Source of the DNA: JARRQJ01 sp963810615 | Lineage (GTDB): Bacteria > Pseudomonadota > Gammaproteobacteria > DRLM01 | Direction: 5' to 3' | DNA: 64,000 nt | Assembly (NCBI GenBank): GCA_963810615.1 | Contig: CAWEOA010000007.1 | Location: 434,001 to 498,000 of the forward strand | In this document: positions 1 through 8,115 of the stretch, piece after piece | Layout: every line of letters starts with the position of its first letter | Numbering within the stretch: the stretch's first letter is position 1 | The notes under the pieces: model-generated | The model's database searches: none | Seen by the model: only the letters and a program-made list of their open reading frames with translations | Told to the model about the DNA's origin: nothing | Position numbers and translations under genes: made by a program

Positions 1-533
1 TCGATGTATTGGTGGGGATCAATCTGCTGCGCGAGGGTTTGGATATTCCCGAGGTGTCGCTGGTGGCCATCCTCGATGCGGACAAGGAAGGCTTTCTGCG
101 CTCCGACCGTTCCTTGATCCAGACCATCGGCCGCGCCGCGCGCAATCTGCACGGCACCGCCATCATGTATGCGGACAAGGTGACCGGTTCCATGCAACGC
201 GCCATCGACGAGACCGCGCGGCGCCGCGACAAGCAGGTCGCCTATAACCAGGCCCACGGCATCACGCCGCGCAGCATCCAGAAGGCCATCACCGATATCA
301 TGGAGGGCGCCCATGCCGGCGCCCCGGACACCGCGCGCCATTACGCCAAGGTGGCGGAGGAGGCGCTGCAATATGCTTCCCTGCCGCCGGACAAGCTGGC
401 ACAGAAGATCAAGAAGCTCGAGCAACAGATGTACGAGCATGCCCGCAATCTGGAATTCGAGGCGGCGGCGCGCCTGCGCGACGATATCCATCGTCTGCAG
501 CGGGACAGTTTCAAGCTCCCTACGGTGGGCTGA
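1..533 (+). CDS. uvrB: UvrABC system protein B, C-terminal part (5' truncated by window)
   Basis: This is the end of the damage-recognition helicase-like subunit of nucleotide excision repair, which loads on damaged DNA with UvrA and then recruits UvrC. The reading frame is open from base 3. The visible part has helicase motif VI (QTIGRAARN), the following conserved stretch with ITPRSIQK, and at the very C-terminus the UVR coiled-coil domain (KLEQQMYEHARNLEFEAA) that binds UvrC. About 176 of the usual 670 or so residues are present. The start lies outside the window. The assignment is secure. Confidence 0.97.
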   Translation, partial: DVLVGINLLREGLDIPEVSLVAILDADKEGFLRSDRSLIQTIGRAARNLHGTAIMYADKVTGSMQRAIDETARRRDKQVAYNQAHGITPRSIQKAITDIMEGAHAGAPDTARHYAKVAEEALQYASLPPDKLAQKIKKLEQQMYEHARNLEFEAAARLRDDIHRLQRDSFKLPTVG

Positions 534-607
534 GGGCAGCCGATTATCTGTAAAAACCCGTCGGTCGCCGCCGGGTCGCAAGCTACGCCAGGTTTTTTCC
601 CATATAA

Positions 608-650
608 ATCATCTTTCCTCCATCACGTTCGTGGTGTCCGGAGGGATGAT
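608..650. repeat. Imperfect inverted repeat before tRNA-Val
   Basis: Arms ATCATC..CCTCC (608-621) and GGAGGGATGAT (640-650) face each other around a GTTC turn. The stem is interrupted by a TTT bulge and a mismatched stretch. It has no T-run, so it is not an evident intrinsic terminator for uvrB. It may be a REP-like element or a processing signal upstream of the tRNA. Confidence 0.35.
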
Positions 651-707
651 GCATGCCAAACTTGTTCCCCGGCGGGGCTTTATGGTATCTTTCGCGGCTC
701 GTTCGGC

Positions 708-784
708 AGGCGCGTAGCTCAGTTGGTTAGAGCACCACCTTGACATGGTGGGGGTCGTTGGTTCGAGTCCAATCGCGCCTACCA
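708..784 (+). tRNA. tRNA-Val (anticodon GAC), CCA encoded
   Basis: The acceptor stem AGGCGCG (708-714) pairs with CGCGCCT (774-780), followed by A73 and an encoded CCA (782-784). The D-arm region TAGCTCAGTTGGTTAGAGC and the T-arm GGTTCGAGTCC are canonical. The anticodon stem CCACC/GGTGG encloses loop TTGACAT, giving anticodon GAC (742-744), which reads GUC/GUU valine codons. The gene sits alone between uvrB and thrS and is followed by an intrinsic terminator. Confidence 0.97.
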
Positions 785-800
785 TTTTGATCGGATTCGG

Positions 801-829
801 GCACTGTGCTCACCCACAGTGCTTTTTTT
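801..829 (+). terminator. Intrinsic terminator after tRNA-Val
   Basis: An 8-bp perfect stem GCACTGTG / CACAGTGC (801-808, 815-822) with a 6-nt loop is followed by seven T residues. It separates the tRNA transcript from thrS. Confidence 0.9.
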
Positions 830-882
830 GTATCATGGGTTGCCGATATTAAATGCCGAACAGTAACCCGCGGAACAGAATA

Positions 883-2808
883 ATGCCGATAATTACACTC
901 CCAGACGGAAGCCAGCGCCAATTCGACCAAGCACTTAGCGTGCATGATGTCGCCGCCGCGATCGGCCCGGGGCTGGCCAAGGCCGCCCTAGCCGGCAGGG
1001 TGGACGGTAAGCTGGTGGATACCTCCTACCTCATCGATAGGGACGTGAACCTGGCCATCGTCACCGAGCGTGACCCGGAGGGGCTGGAGATCATTCGCCA
1101 TTCCTGCGCCCATCTGCTGGCCCAGGCCGTCAAACAGTTGTTTCCCGAGGCCCAGGTCACCATTGGTCCGGTGATCGAGGACGGCTTCTATTACGATTTT
1201 GCCTTCAAACGCCCCTTTACCCCGGAAGATCTGGCCGCCATCGAGAAACGCATGCAGGAATTGGCGGCCAAGGATTTGAAGGTGACGCGTTCGGAGATGG
1301 TGCGCGAGGAGGCCATCCCGTTTTTCCGCGGCATGGGCGAGGAGTACAAGGCGCGCATCATCGAGGATATTCCCGCCCACGAGACCCTGTCCCTGTACCA
1401 GCAAGGCGAGTTTATCGATCTGTGCCGCGGCCCGCATATTCCCTCCACCGGCAAGCTCAAGGCCTTTAAATTGATGAAGGTGGCCGGCGCCTATTGGCGC
1501 GGGGACTCCAACAACGAGATGTTGCAGCGCATCTACGGCACCGCCTGGACCGATAAGAAGGCGCTGGAGGCCTATCTGCACCGCCTCGAGGAGGCGGAGA
1601 AGCGCGATCATCGCAAGATTGGTAAGCACCTGGATCTGTTCCATACCCAGGAAGAGGCGCCGGGCATGGTGTTCTGGCACGACAACGGCTGGACGATATA
1701 CCAGCAGATCGAGCAATACATCCGCGCCGCCCTCAAGGCCCATGATTACCAGGAGGTGCGCACCCCGCAGGTGGTCGGCCGGGTGCTGTGGGAGAAATCC
1801 GGGCACTGGGAGAAGTTCGGCGAGGAGATGTTCACCACTTACTCGGAAAACCGCGATTACGCCATCAAGCCCATGAATTGCCCCTGCCATGTGCAGATCT
1901 TCAATCAGGGCCTGAAGAGCTACCGCGAGCTGCCGCTGCGCATGGCGGAGTTCGGCTCCTGTCATCGCAACGAACCCAGCGGGGCGCTGCATGGCCTGAT
2001 GCGGGTACGGGGCTTTACCCAGGACGATGCCCACATCTTCTGTACCGAGGACCAGATCCAGCCGGAGGTGGCGGCCTTCATCGATCTGCTCTATCAGGTC
2101 TATGCCGACTTCGGCTTCGACGAGGTCATCATCAAGCTCTCCACCCGGCCGCCCAAGCGGGTGGGCTCGGACGAGATCTGGGACAAATCCGAGCACGCTT
2201 TGGAAAAGGCCTTGAATGACAAAGGGTTGAAGTGGGATTTGCAGCCTGGAGAAGGAGCGTTTTACGGTCCCAAGATCGAATTCTCCCTTAAAGACTGCCT
2301 GGGACGGGTATGGCAGTGCGGCACCATCCAGGTCGATTTCAATACCCCGGGGCGGCTGGGGGCGGAATATGTGGCGGAGGACAGCAGCAAGAAAGTGCCG
2401 GTCATGTTGCACCGCGCCATCCTCGGCTCCCTGGAGCGCTTTATCGGAATTCTTATCGAGCAGTACGCCGGATTGTTTCCGCCGTGGCTGGCGCCGACCC
2501 AGGCCGTGCTCCTCACTATTACCGATAAACAGGCCGATTATGCCCGGTCGCTTGAGAAGGTTATGAAAGAAAAGGGTTTCCGGGTCAAGGCGGACTTGAG
2601 AAACGAGAAGATAAGCTTTAAAATCCGCGAGCACACTTTACAGCGTGTGCCTTATCTCCTGGTTCTCGGGGATAGGGAGATGAATGAACAGACCATGGCC
2701 GTACGCACGCGAAGCGGCAAGGACCTGGGAAGCATGAGCGTCGATGCCTTCCAGGAACGCTTAGCCGCAGATATCGCGCGTCGCGGCCGCGCTACTTTGG
2801 AGGATTGA
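883..2808 (+). CDS. thrS: Threonine--tRNA ligase
   Basis: Charges tRNA-Thr and edits mis-charged Ser-tRNA-Thr in the cytoplasm. At 641 residues it matches the E. coli length. An N-terminal TGS domain (MPIITLPDGS, residues 1-62) is followed by the editing domain with HxxxH at H73-H77 (HSCAHLL). The class II core carries the zinc ligands in MNCPCHV and DDAHIF, motif 2 around FGSCHRNEPSG and motif 3 HRAILGSLERF. A C-terminal anticodon-binding domain follows. An in-frame ATG at 853 would add ten residues with no counterpart in the family, so 883 is chosen. It is the first gene of the thrS-infC-rpmI-rplT-pheST-ihfA cluster and abuts infC directly. Confidence 0.97.
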   Translation: MPIITLPDGSQRQFDQALSVHDVAAAIGPGLAKAALAGRVDGKLVDTSYLIDRDVNLAIVTERDPEGLEIIRHSCAHLLAQAVKQLFPEAQVTIGPVIEDGFYYDFAFKRPFTPEDLAAIEKRMQELAAKDLKVTRSEMVREEAIPFFRGMGEEYKARIIEDIPAHETLSLYQQGEFIDLCRGPHIPSTGKLKAFKLMKVAGAYWRGDSNNEMLQRIYGTAWTDKKALEAYLHRLEEAEKRDHRKIGKHLDLFHTQEEAPGMVFWHDNGWTIYQQIEQYIRAALKAHDYQEVRTPQVVGRVLWEKSGHWEKFGEEMFTTYSENRDYAIKPMNCPCHVQIFNQGLKSYRELPLRMAEFGSCHRNEPSGALHGLMRVRGFTQDDAHIFCTEDQIQPEVAAFIDLLYQVYADFGFDEVIIKLSTRPPKRVGSDEIWDKSEHALEKALNDKGLKWDLQPGEGAFYGPKIEFSLKDCLGRVWQCGTIQVDFNTPGRLGAEYVAEDSSKKVPVMLHRAILGSLERFIGILIEQYAGLFPPWLAPTQAVLLTITDKQADYARSLEKVMKEKGFRVKADLRNEKISFKIREHTLQRVPYLLVLGDREMNEQTMAVRTRSGKDLGSMSVDAFQERLAADIARRGRATLED

Positions 2809-3360
2809 ATTATCGCCGCGGATAAGAAAGATACTCGTATCAACGAGGAAATCACCGCACCTGAGGTGCGATTGCTTGGTGCCGAGGGCGAAATGATTGG
2901 TGTAGTACCCATCAAGCAAGCGTTGGAAACAGCGGAAGAGAGCGAACTCGATTTGGTGGAGGTCGCTCCGCAGGCGGTACCGCCGGTATGCCGGGTTATG
3001 GATTACGGTAAATATCTCTTCGAAGAGAGTAAGAAACGGCACGCCGCCAGGAAGAAGCAGAAGCAGATTCAGGTTAAAGAATTGAAATTTCGCCCCACTA
3101 CCGAAGAGGCGGATTATCAGGTGAAACTGCGCAAGCTCATGCAGTTTTTGCAGGAGGGTGACAAGGCCAAGGTGACCTTGCGCTTTCGCGGCCGCGAGAT
3201 GATGCACCAGGACCTCGGCATGAAATTGCTGAAGCGGGTGGAAGCGGATTTGGCTGAATGCAGTGTGGTAGAGCAGTTCCCGAGGATGGAAGGTAGATTG
3301 ATGGTCATGGTTTTGGCGCCGAAAAAAGCCATTGAAAGCGGTAAGCAAACCGGAACTTGA
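2809..3360 (+). CDS. infC: Translation initiation factor IF-3, probable ATT start
   Basis: IF-3 binds the 30S subunit, prevents premature 50S joining and proofreads start codon and initiator tRNA. The N-domain (RINEEI, EVRLLGAEGEMIG, CRVMDYGKYLFEE) and C-domain (VKELKFRPTTEEADYQVKL) are both complete. Homology runs upstream of the first conventional start (GTG 2866) back to the thrS stop codon. The first candidate start is ATT at 2809, immediately after the thrS TGA, with GGAGG at 2799-2803; ATC at 2812 is the next option. Rare AUU/AUC starts are known for infC and make IF-3 limit its own synthesis. Length from 2809 is 183 residues, usual for the family. Confidence 0.93.
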   Translation: MIAADKKDTRINEEITAPEVRLLGAEGEMIGVVPIKQALETAEESELDLVEVAPQAVPPVCRVMDYGKYLFEESKKRHAARKKQKQIQVKELKFRPTTEEADYQVKLRKLMQFLQEGDKAKVTLRFRGREMMHQDLGMKLLKRVEADLAECSVVEQFPRMEGRLMVMVLAPKKAIESGKQTGT

Positions 3361-3430
3361 ATGAGATTGTTGACCGCCACCCTTGGCGGGGACGGTCATT
3401 AGGCAGTTTGGTAGAGGGATCGATATCCCT

Positions 3431-3480
3431 CACCCCTAACCCTCTCTCGGAGGGAGAGGGGGAGTTGGTTAGGAAGATAT
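3431..3480. repeat. Nested inverted repeat / leader element upstream of rpmI
   Basis: CCTAACC (3435-3441) pairs with GGTTAGG (3467-3473), and inside it CCCTCTC pairs with GAGAGGG (3454-3460). The 3' part, GGGGGAGTTGGTTAGGAAGAT, recurs with small changes before rplT and pheS. It may be a REP-like mobile repeat, or a shared leader structure acting on translation of the downstream genes. Confidence 0.6.
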
Positions 3481-3509
3481 GGAATTAGAAGGCAGCGGAG
3501 TAAGTAGTA

Positions 3510-3710
3510 ATGGCTAATAAATTGAAGACCAACAGGGGTGCAGCAAAACGCTTTGCCCGTACCGGTTCGGGCAAGTTCAAACGCGCTCAGAGCTTTAAGC
3601 GGCACATTCTTACTAAGAAGAGTGCCAAGCGGAAACGTCATCTGCGTCCCTCGACTATGGTTCATGATTCGGACACCGCCAGTGTTCGGAGGATGATGCC
3701 CTACGCTTGA
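3510..3710 (+). CDS. rpmI: 50S ribosomal protein L35
   Basis: A 66-residue, highly basic protein with the standard L35 start MANKLKTNRGAAKRF and the conserved KRHILTKKS..RKRHLRP core. It is a late-assembling protein of the large subunit. It lies between infC and rplT, as in most bacteria. The gaps on both sides are unusually long for this operon and hold inverted repeats. In E. coli, L20 represses rpmI-rplT translation through structures in this leader region; whether the repeats here serve that role is not shown. Confidence 0.97.
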   Translation: MANKLKTNRGAAKRFARTGSGKFKRAQSFKRHILTKKSAKRKRHLRPSTMVHDSDTASVRRMMPYA

Positions 3711-3718
3711 TGTTCGTT

Positions 3719-3760
3719 CCCTCTTCCAACGGAAGAGGGGGAGTTGGTTAGAAGATTTTT
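3719..3760. repeat. Hairpin and repeated leader upstream of rplT
   Basis: A perfect 9-bp hairpin CCCTCTTCC / GGAAGAGGG (3719-3727, 3731-3739) is followed by GGAGTTGGTTAGAAGAT and then TTTTTGATAGAGG. The non-hairpin half is nearly the same as the segments before rpmI (3460-3480) and pheS (4594-4628). Confidence 0.6.
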
Positions 3761-3778
3761 GATAGAGGAAGAGCAGTC

Positions 3779-4138
3779 ATGCCAAGAGTAAAACGTGGTG
3801 TTACGGCACGCGCCAACCATAAGAAAGTGCTGGATCAGGCCAAGGGTTATTACGGGCGCCGGAAAAATGTATTCCGGGTAGCCGTGCAGGCGGTGACCAA
3901 GGCCGGTCAATACGCCTATCGCGACCGCCGTCAGAGAAAGCGTCAATTCCGCGCTCTGTGGATCGTGCGCATCAACGCCGCCGCCCGGGAATGCGGTTTG
4001 TCCTACAGCCGTATGATGAACGGTCTGCACAAGGCGGCCATCGAGGTCGATCGCAAGGTGCTGGCGGATTTGGCCGTGTTCGACAAGCTGGCGTTCGCCG
4101 CCTTGGCGGAGAAGGCTAAAGCGGGTCTTTCGGCCTGA
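3779..4138 (+). CDS. rplT: 50S ribosomal protein L20
   Basis: A 119-residue protein starting MPRVKRGVTARANHKKVL, with the hallmark GYYGRRKNVFRVA and RDRRQRKRQFRALWI stretches. L20 binds 23S rRNA early in large-subunit assembly and is the autogenous repressor of the rpmI-rplT unit in E. coli. Full length. It is followed by an intrinsic terminator, so pheS probably has its own promoter or depends on read-through. Confidence 0.98.
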   Translation: MPRVKRGVTARANHKKVLDQAKGYYGRRKNVFRVAVQAVTKAGQYAYRDRRQRKRQFRALWIVRINAAARECGLSYSRMMNGLHKAAIEVDRKVLADLAVFDKLAFAALAEKAKAGLSA

Positions 4139-4190
4139 GGACACCGTTCACCTCCGGCGCATGACGTCGGGGGATGAACCGATTGACTCA

Positions 4191-4231
4191 AAAAAAGGGA
4201 AAGGCTCGCGACCTTTCCCTTTTTTATTTTT
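4191..4231 (+). terminator. Strong intrinsic terminator after rplT
   Basis: Stem AAAAAAGGGAAAGG (4191-4204) pairs with CCTTTCCCTTTTTT (4212-4225) around a 7-nt loop, followed by ATTTTT. The flanking A and T runs would make it work on either strand. Confidence 0.88.
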
Positions 4232-4255
4232 ATCGGGAGCCTGTGACTTGTTTGT

Positions 4256-4368
4256 ATTTGTCATTTCGACCGAAGGGACTTGTGCCCTAGGGCTGGAAAT
4301 CTCGGATGCCGCTGATCGCATAGAAGCCTCCGGCGGTAGATTTCTCTCGGATGCTCGAAATGACAAAA
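4256..4368. repeat. MITE-like element with TTGTCATTTCGA termini
   Basis: Terminal inverted repeats ATTTGTCATTTCGA (4256-4269) and TCGAAATGACAAAT-like sequence (4355-4368) bound a segment of about 113 bp with no coding content. Ends of the TGTCATTTCGA...TCGAAATGACA type are common on interspersed non-coding repeats of many bacterial genomes. This copy lies between the rplT terminator and pheS. Confidence 0.6.
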
Positions 4369-4405
4369 TAAGCACGGATCTCTAGGAAGGCCATATAACT
4401 GTTTT

Positions 4406-4513
4406 ACCTCATTCCGGCTAATGCCGTGATGGGCACATGCGACGTAATCCAGCAACCTATCAAGTTAAAAGCGCTGGATTGCGGGTCTCCGCCACGCTGC
4501 GCCCGGAATGACG
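4406..4513. repeat. Second interspersed repeat with TCATTCCGG...CCGGAATGA ends
   Basis: TCATTCCGGC at 4409-4418 and GCCCGGAATGACG at 4501-4513 are inverted copies, and the interior has AATCCAGC and GCTGGATT facing each other. Repeats of the GTCATTCC...GGAATGAC type are widespread in proteobacterial intergenic DNA. No coding potential is apparent. Confidence 0.55.
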
Positions 4514-4631
4514 AATTGTTCAGGTATATCTGTGGGTGCCCGCTCAAGTGAGCACTCCTCACCTCTACCCGAAGGGCATAAATCCCAGAGGGAGCGGGGG
4601 AGTAGGCAAGAAGATTTTTATTAGAGGGGCC

Positions 4632-5651
4632 ATGCAAGAACGACTCGCTGAACTGGTTAAGCTCGCCGAACAGGAATGTGTCGCGGCCGATTCCCTGCCG
4701 ACGCTCGATGAGGTGCGGGTGAGGTTTTTGGGAAAGAAGGGTGAGCTCACCGAGCAATTGAAGCAACTGGGGCGACTCCCGGCCGAGCAACGTCCCGCTA
4801 TCGGCCAGTTGATCAATACCGCCAAAGAGCGTGTGCAGGAAATCCTGGAGCGGCGTCGTGATGAATTGGAGAATGCCGCGCTCTCCGCCAAGCTGGCGGG
4901 GCAGCATATCGACGTCACTTTACCGGGTCGGGGGCAGGCACCCGGCGGCATTCACCCGGTGACCCGCACCTTGGAGCGCATCGAACAGTTGTTTCAGGGC
5001 ATCGGCTTCGATGTCGTGGAAGGACCGGAGATCGAGACCGAGCATTACAACTTCGAAGCGCTCAATATTCCCGCGGAACACCCGGCGCGGGCCATGCACG
5101 ATACCTTCTATTTTCCCGACGGCCGCCTGCTGCGTACCCATACCTCGCCGGTGCAGATCCGGGTGATGGCGGAACGCGAGCCGCCGTTGCGCATAATCGC
5201 CCCGGGCCGTGTCTATCGTTGCGACTCTGATGTGACCCACACGCCGATGTTTCATCAAGTGGAAGGCTTCATGGTAGACACCGATGTGAGTTTCGCCGAT
5301 CTCAAAGGGATTCTGCATGATTTCCTGCAGGCCTTTTTCGAGCGCGAGCTGGCGGTGCGTTTCCGACCTTCTTATTTTCCGTTCACTGAACCGTCGGCTG
5401 AAGTGGATATCGCCTGCGTGATCTGCGGCGGCGGCGGTTGCCGCGTGTGTAAACATACCGGCTGGATAGAGATATTGGGCTGCGGCATGATCCATCCCAA
5501 TGTCTTCGCCAAGGTGGATGTCGATAACGAACGTTTTACGGGATTCGCCTTTGGCATTGGTGTGGAACGCCTGAGCATGTTGCGTTACGGCGTGAACGAT
5601 TTGCGCTTGTTTTTTGAGAACGATTTACGCTTTTTACAGCAGTTTAGATAG
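4632..5651 (+). CDS. pheS: Phenylalanine--tRNA ligase alpha subunit
   Basis: Catalytic subunit of the alpha2-beta2 enzyme that charges tRNA-Phe. It has 339 residues. An N-terminal coiled-coil (about residues 1-90) precedes the class II core with HPARAMHDTFYF, LLRTHTSPVQIR, GRVYRCDSDVTHTPMFHQ and the C-terminal GFAFGIGVERLSMLRYG. ATG 4632 gives the usual start MQERLAELV and follows TTAGAGGGGCC. A GTG further upstream (4536) would add sequence that falls in the repeat-derived leader and is rejected. The leader resembles that of rplT. Confidence 0.96.
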   Translation: MQERLAELVKLAEQECVAADSLPTLDEVRVRFLGKKGELTEQLKQLGRLPAEQRPAIGQLINTAKERVQEILERRRDELENAALSAKLAGQHIDVTLPGRGQAPGGIHPVTRTLERIEQLFQGIGFDVVEGPEIETEHYNFEALNIPAEHPARAMHDTFYFPDGRLLRTHTSPVQIRVMAEREPPLRIIAPGRVYRCDSDVTHTPMFHQVEGFMVDTDVSFADLKGILHDFLQAFFERELAVRFRPSYFPFTEPSAEVDIACVICGGGGCRVCKHTGWIEILGCGMIHPNVFAKVDVDNERFTGFAFGIGVERLSMLRYGVNDLRLFFENDLRFLQQFR

Positions 5652-5653
5652 GG

Positions 5654-5704
5654 GCTGTCAGCATTCAGCTATTGTGCTTAAAGCTAATAGCTGAACGCCG
5701 ACAG
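5654..5704. repeat. Long hairpin between pheS and pheT
   Basis: A 20-nt arm (5654-5673, beginning GCTGTCAGC) faces a 20-nt arm (5685-5704, ending GCCGACAGC) with two mismatches and an 11-nt loop. It fills nearly the whole pheS-pheT gap and lacks a T-tail, so it is unlike a terminator. It may be a REP-like repeat or an mRNA-stabilising structure. Confidence 0.6.
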
Positions 5705-5730
5705 CTGACGGCTAGATTTTTGGAGCTTCG

Positions 5731-8112
5731 ATGAAATTCAGCGAACAATGGCTACGGGAATGGGTGAATCCCGACATCTCCACCACCGATCTGGCGGAAC
5801 AACTCACCATGGCCGGCCTGGAGGTGGATGCCATTGAGCCGGTGGCGCCGTACTTCAACAATATAGTGGTGGGTGAGGTGTTGAGTGTTGAGCCGCATCC
5901 CGACGCCGATCGCCTGCGCGTGTGCCAGGTGAATACCGGCGGGGCCGGCCCCTTGAGCATCGTGTGCGGTGCAGCCAACGTAGCGACGGGTGTGCGGGTG
6001 CCGGTGGCCATGGTCGGAGCCAAGCTTCCCGGCGGTATCAACATAAAAAAATCCAAACTCCGCGGGGTCGCCTCGGAGGGCATGTTGTGTTCGGCCAAGG
6101 AATTGGGCTTGGCGGAGAGCGCGGAAGGTTTACTGATCTTTCCCGCCGATGCGGAACCGGGACGCGATGTGCGTGATTACCTGCTGCTCAATGACGTTAG
6201 TCTCGAGCTGGGTCTGACACCGAATCGCGGTGATTGCCTGAGTGTGGCGGGCATCGCTCGAGAGGTAGGCGTGATCAACAGCCTTGCGCCGCATGGTCCG
6301 GAGATCTCCCCCGTGGCGGCACTGATTGACGAACAATTCCCTGTGGAAGTATCCGTCCCCGAGGCCTGTCCCCGTTATGTGGCGCGCATTGTCAGGGATG
6401 TCGATATGACGGCGTCCACGCCCGTTTGGATGCGGGAGCGACTGCGACGCAGCGGCTTGCGCAGCATCAATGCGGTGGTGGATATCACCAATTATGTGCT
6501 GCTGGAGTTGGGGCAACCCATGCACGCCTTCGACCTCGACAAACTCAGCGGCGGGATTCGGGTGCGCATGGCGCAAGCCGGGGAACGTCTGTGTTTGCTG
6601 GACGGTCAGGAAATCACCCTGGATGAAACCACCCTGGTGATTGCCGATCACGAAGTGCCGGTGGCCATGGCCGGCATCATGGGAGGTGCCGCGAGCGCGG
6701 TTAGCGATTCGACTCGACACCTCCTGTTGGAGAGTGCCTTCTTTGCCCCGGCGGCCATGGCCGGCCGCGCACGCCGGTATGGTTTGCATACCGATTCATC
6801 CCATCGTTTCGAGCGGGGTGTGGATCCCGAGATGGCGCGGCGTGCCATGGAACGCGCGACCGCCTTATTGGCGGAGATCGCCTCCGCTAAACCCGGTCCT
6901 GTTATTGAAATACTCAGCAGCGCGCATCAGCCGCAGCCTGTAGGCATAGCGTTGCGCATGACGCGCATGGAGCGCGTCTTGGGTATCTACATTCCGCGGC
7001 CTCAAGCATCGAATATCCTGAAGCGCTTAGGTATGGAGGTTAAAGATGAAGGTGACTGTTGGCAGGTAACGCCGCCGACATTCCGTTTCGATATTCGTAT
7101 CGAAGCGGATTTGATCGAAGAGATTGCCCGCATTCACGGCTACAGTCGTCTGCCGAGTCGGCGGCCGTCAACGCCGGCGATCATGCGCCGCCGTTCCGAA
7201 ACCGAGATTGAAGTCGCGCACATTCGCAGGCGCTTGGTGGAACGAGGTTACCAGGAGGCGATCACGTATAGTTTCGTCGATCCGCGCTTGCAGCAGGCCT
7301 TGGATCCCGAGCAGACACCCTTGGTCCTGGCCAATCCCATCAGCAGCGACATGGCGGTGATGCGTACCAGTCTTTGGCCTGGCTTAATGCAGGCATTGCT
7401 CTATAATTACAATCGTCAGCAAGACCGGATACGCTTGTTCGAGATCGGTACGCGCTTTCGTCGTCAAGGGCAGCAGGTGCGGGAGGAGGTTGTCGTTGCC
7501 GGTGTGGTTATGGGGAGCCTTATACCGGAGCAATGGGCGGAAGCGGAACGGGAAACGGATTTCTTTGATGTGAAAAAGGATGTGGAGGCGCTACTGGCCA
7601 TGACTGACCGTCCCCAGGATTATCTATTTAATGCCACGCAGCATGCGGCCCTGCACCCCGGACAAAGCGCGGTGATAACGGGCCTGGACGGGCGTGAGGC
7701 AGGCGTCATGGGTGCACTGCATCCTCGGGTATCTAAAAATATAAATATCAATAAATTACCGATATTGTTTGAGCTGGTGCTTGAGAATATCAAGGGATCT
7801 CAATTACCCCGTTTCCAAGAGACGTCAAAATATCCGGCTATCCGTCGCGACTTGGCTGTTATCGTCGGCGATACGATCAGCAGTGCTGCGGTGCAGCAGG
7901 GGATCCGGGAGGCGGCTGGGGACTTGCTCGAGCAAGTACAGCTGTTTGATGTTTATAAGGGCAAAGGCATTGATTCGGGGAAAAAAAGTCTCGCATTGGG
8001 CTTGACGTTGCAGGATTCTTCGCGCACTCTTACGGACGGAGACGTCGATATCGTTATTGAGAGGGTATTGGCGCGATTGAGGGATAATTTCGGGGCTACT
8101 TTGAGAGAGTGA
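5731..8112 (+). CDS. pheT: Phenylalanine--tRNA ligase beta subunit
   Basis: Editing and tRNA-binding subunit paired with PheS. At 793 residues it has the full bacterial domain series: an N-terminal segment starting MKFSEQWLREW, an EMAP-type tRNA-binding OB fold (about 40-150), B3/B4 editing and B5 domains, a catalytically inactive synthetase-like core, and the C-terminal ferredoxin-fold anticodon-binding domain (from about 700; RDLAVIV...LTDGDVD). It ends three bases before ihfA, so the two are almost certainly co-transcribed. Confidence 0.97.
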   Translation: MKFSEQWLREWVNPDISTTDLAEQLTMAGLEVDAIEPVAPYFNNIVVGEVLSVEPHPDADRLRVCQVNTGGAGPLSIVCGAANVATGVRVPVAMVGAKLPGGINIKKSKLRGVASEGMLCSAKELGLAESAEGLLIFPADAEPGRDVRDYLLLNDVSLELGLTPNRGDCLSVAGIAREVGVINSLAPHGPEISPVAALIDEQFPVEVSVPEACPRYVARIVRDVDMTASTPVWMRERLRRSGLRSINAVVDITNYVLLELGQPMHAFDLDKLSGGIRVRMAQAGERLCLLDGQEITLDETTLVIADHEVPVAMAGIMGGAASAVSDSTRHLLLESAFFAPAAMAGRARRYGLHTDSSHRFERGVDPEMARRAMERATALLAEIASAKPGPVIEILSSAHQPQPVGIALRMTRMERVLGIYIPRPQASNILKRLGMEVKDEGDCWQVTPPTFRFDIRIEADLIEEIARIHGYSRLPSRRPSTPAIMRRRSETEIEVAHIRRRLVERGYQEAITYSFVDPRLQQALDPEQTPLVLANPISSDMAVMRTSLWPGLMQALLYNYNRQQDRIRLFEIGTRFRRQGQQVREEVVVAGVVMGSLIPEQWAEAERETDFFDVKKDVEALLAMTDRPQDYLFNATQHAALHPGQSAVITGLDGREAGVMGALHPRVSKNININKLPILFELVLENIKGSQLPRFQETSKYPAIRRDLAVIVGDTISSAAVQQGIREAAGDLLEQVQLFDVYKGKGIDSGKKSLALGLTLQDSSRTLTDGDVDIVIERVLARLRDNFGATLRE

Positions 8113-8115
8113 GCT

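Noticed and set aside
988..2634. 548-codon open frame on the minus strand inside thrS
   Set aside because: It lies antisense to a fully conserved thrS, has no recognisable motif or ribosome-binding site, and reflects codon bias of the real gene.
4148..4385. Overlapping open frames on both strands between rplT and pheS
   Set aside because: They run through the terminator and the inverted-repeat element; the translations are low-complexity mirrors of the repeat.
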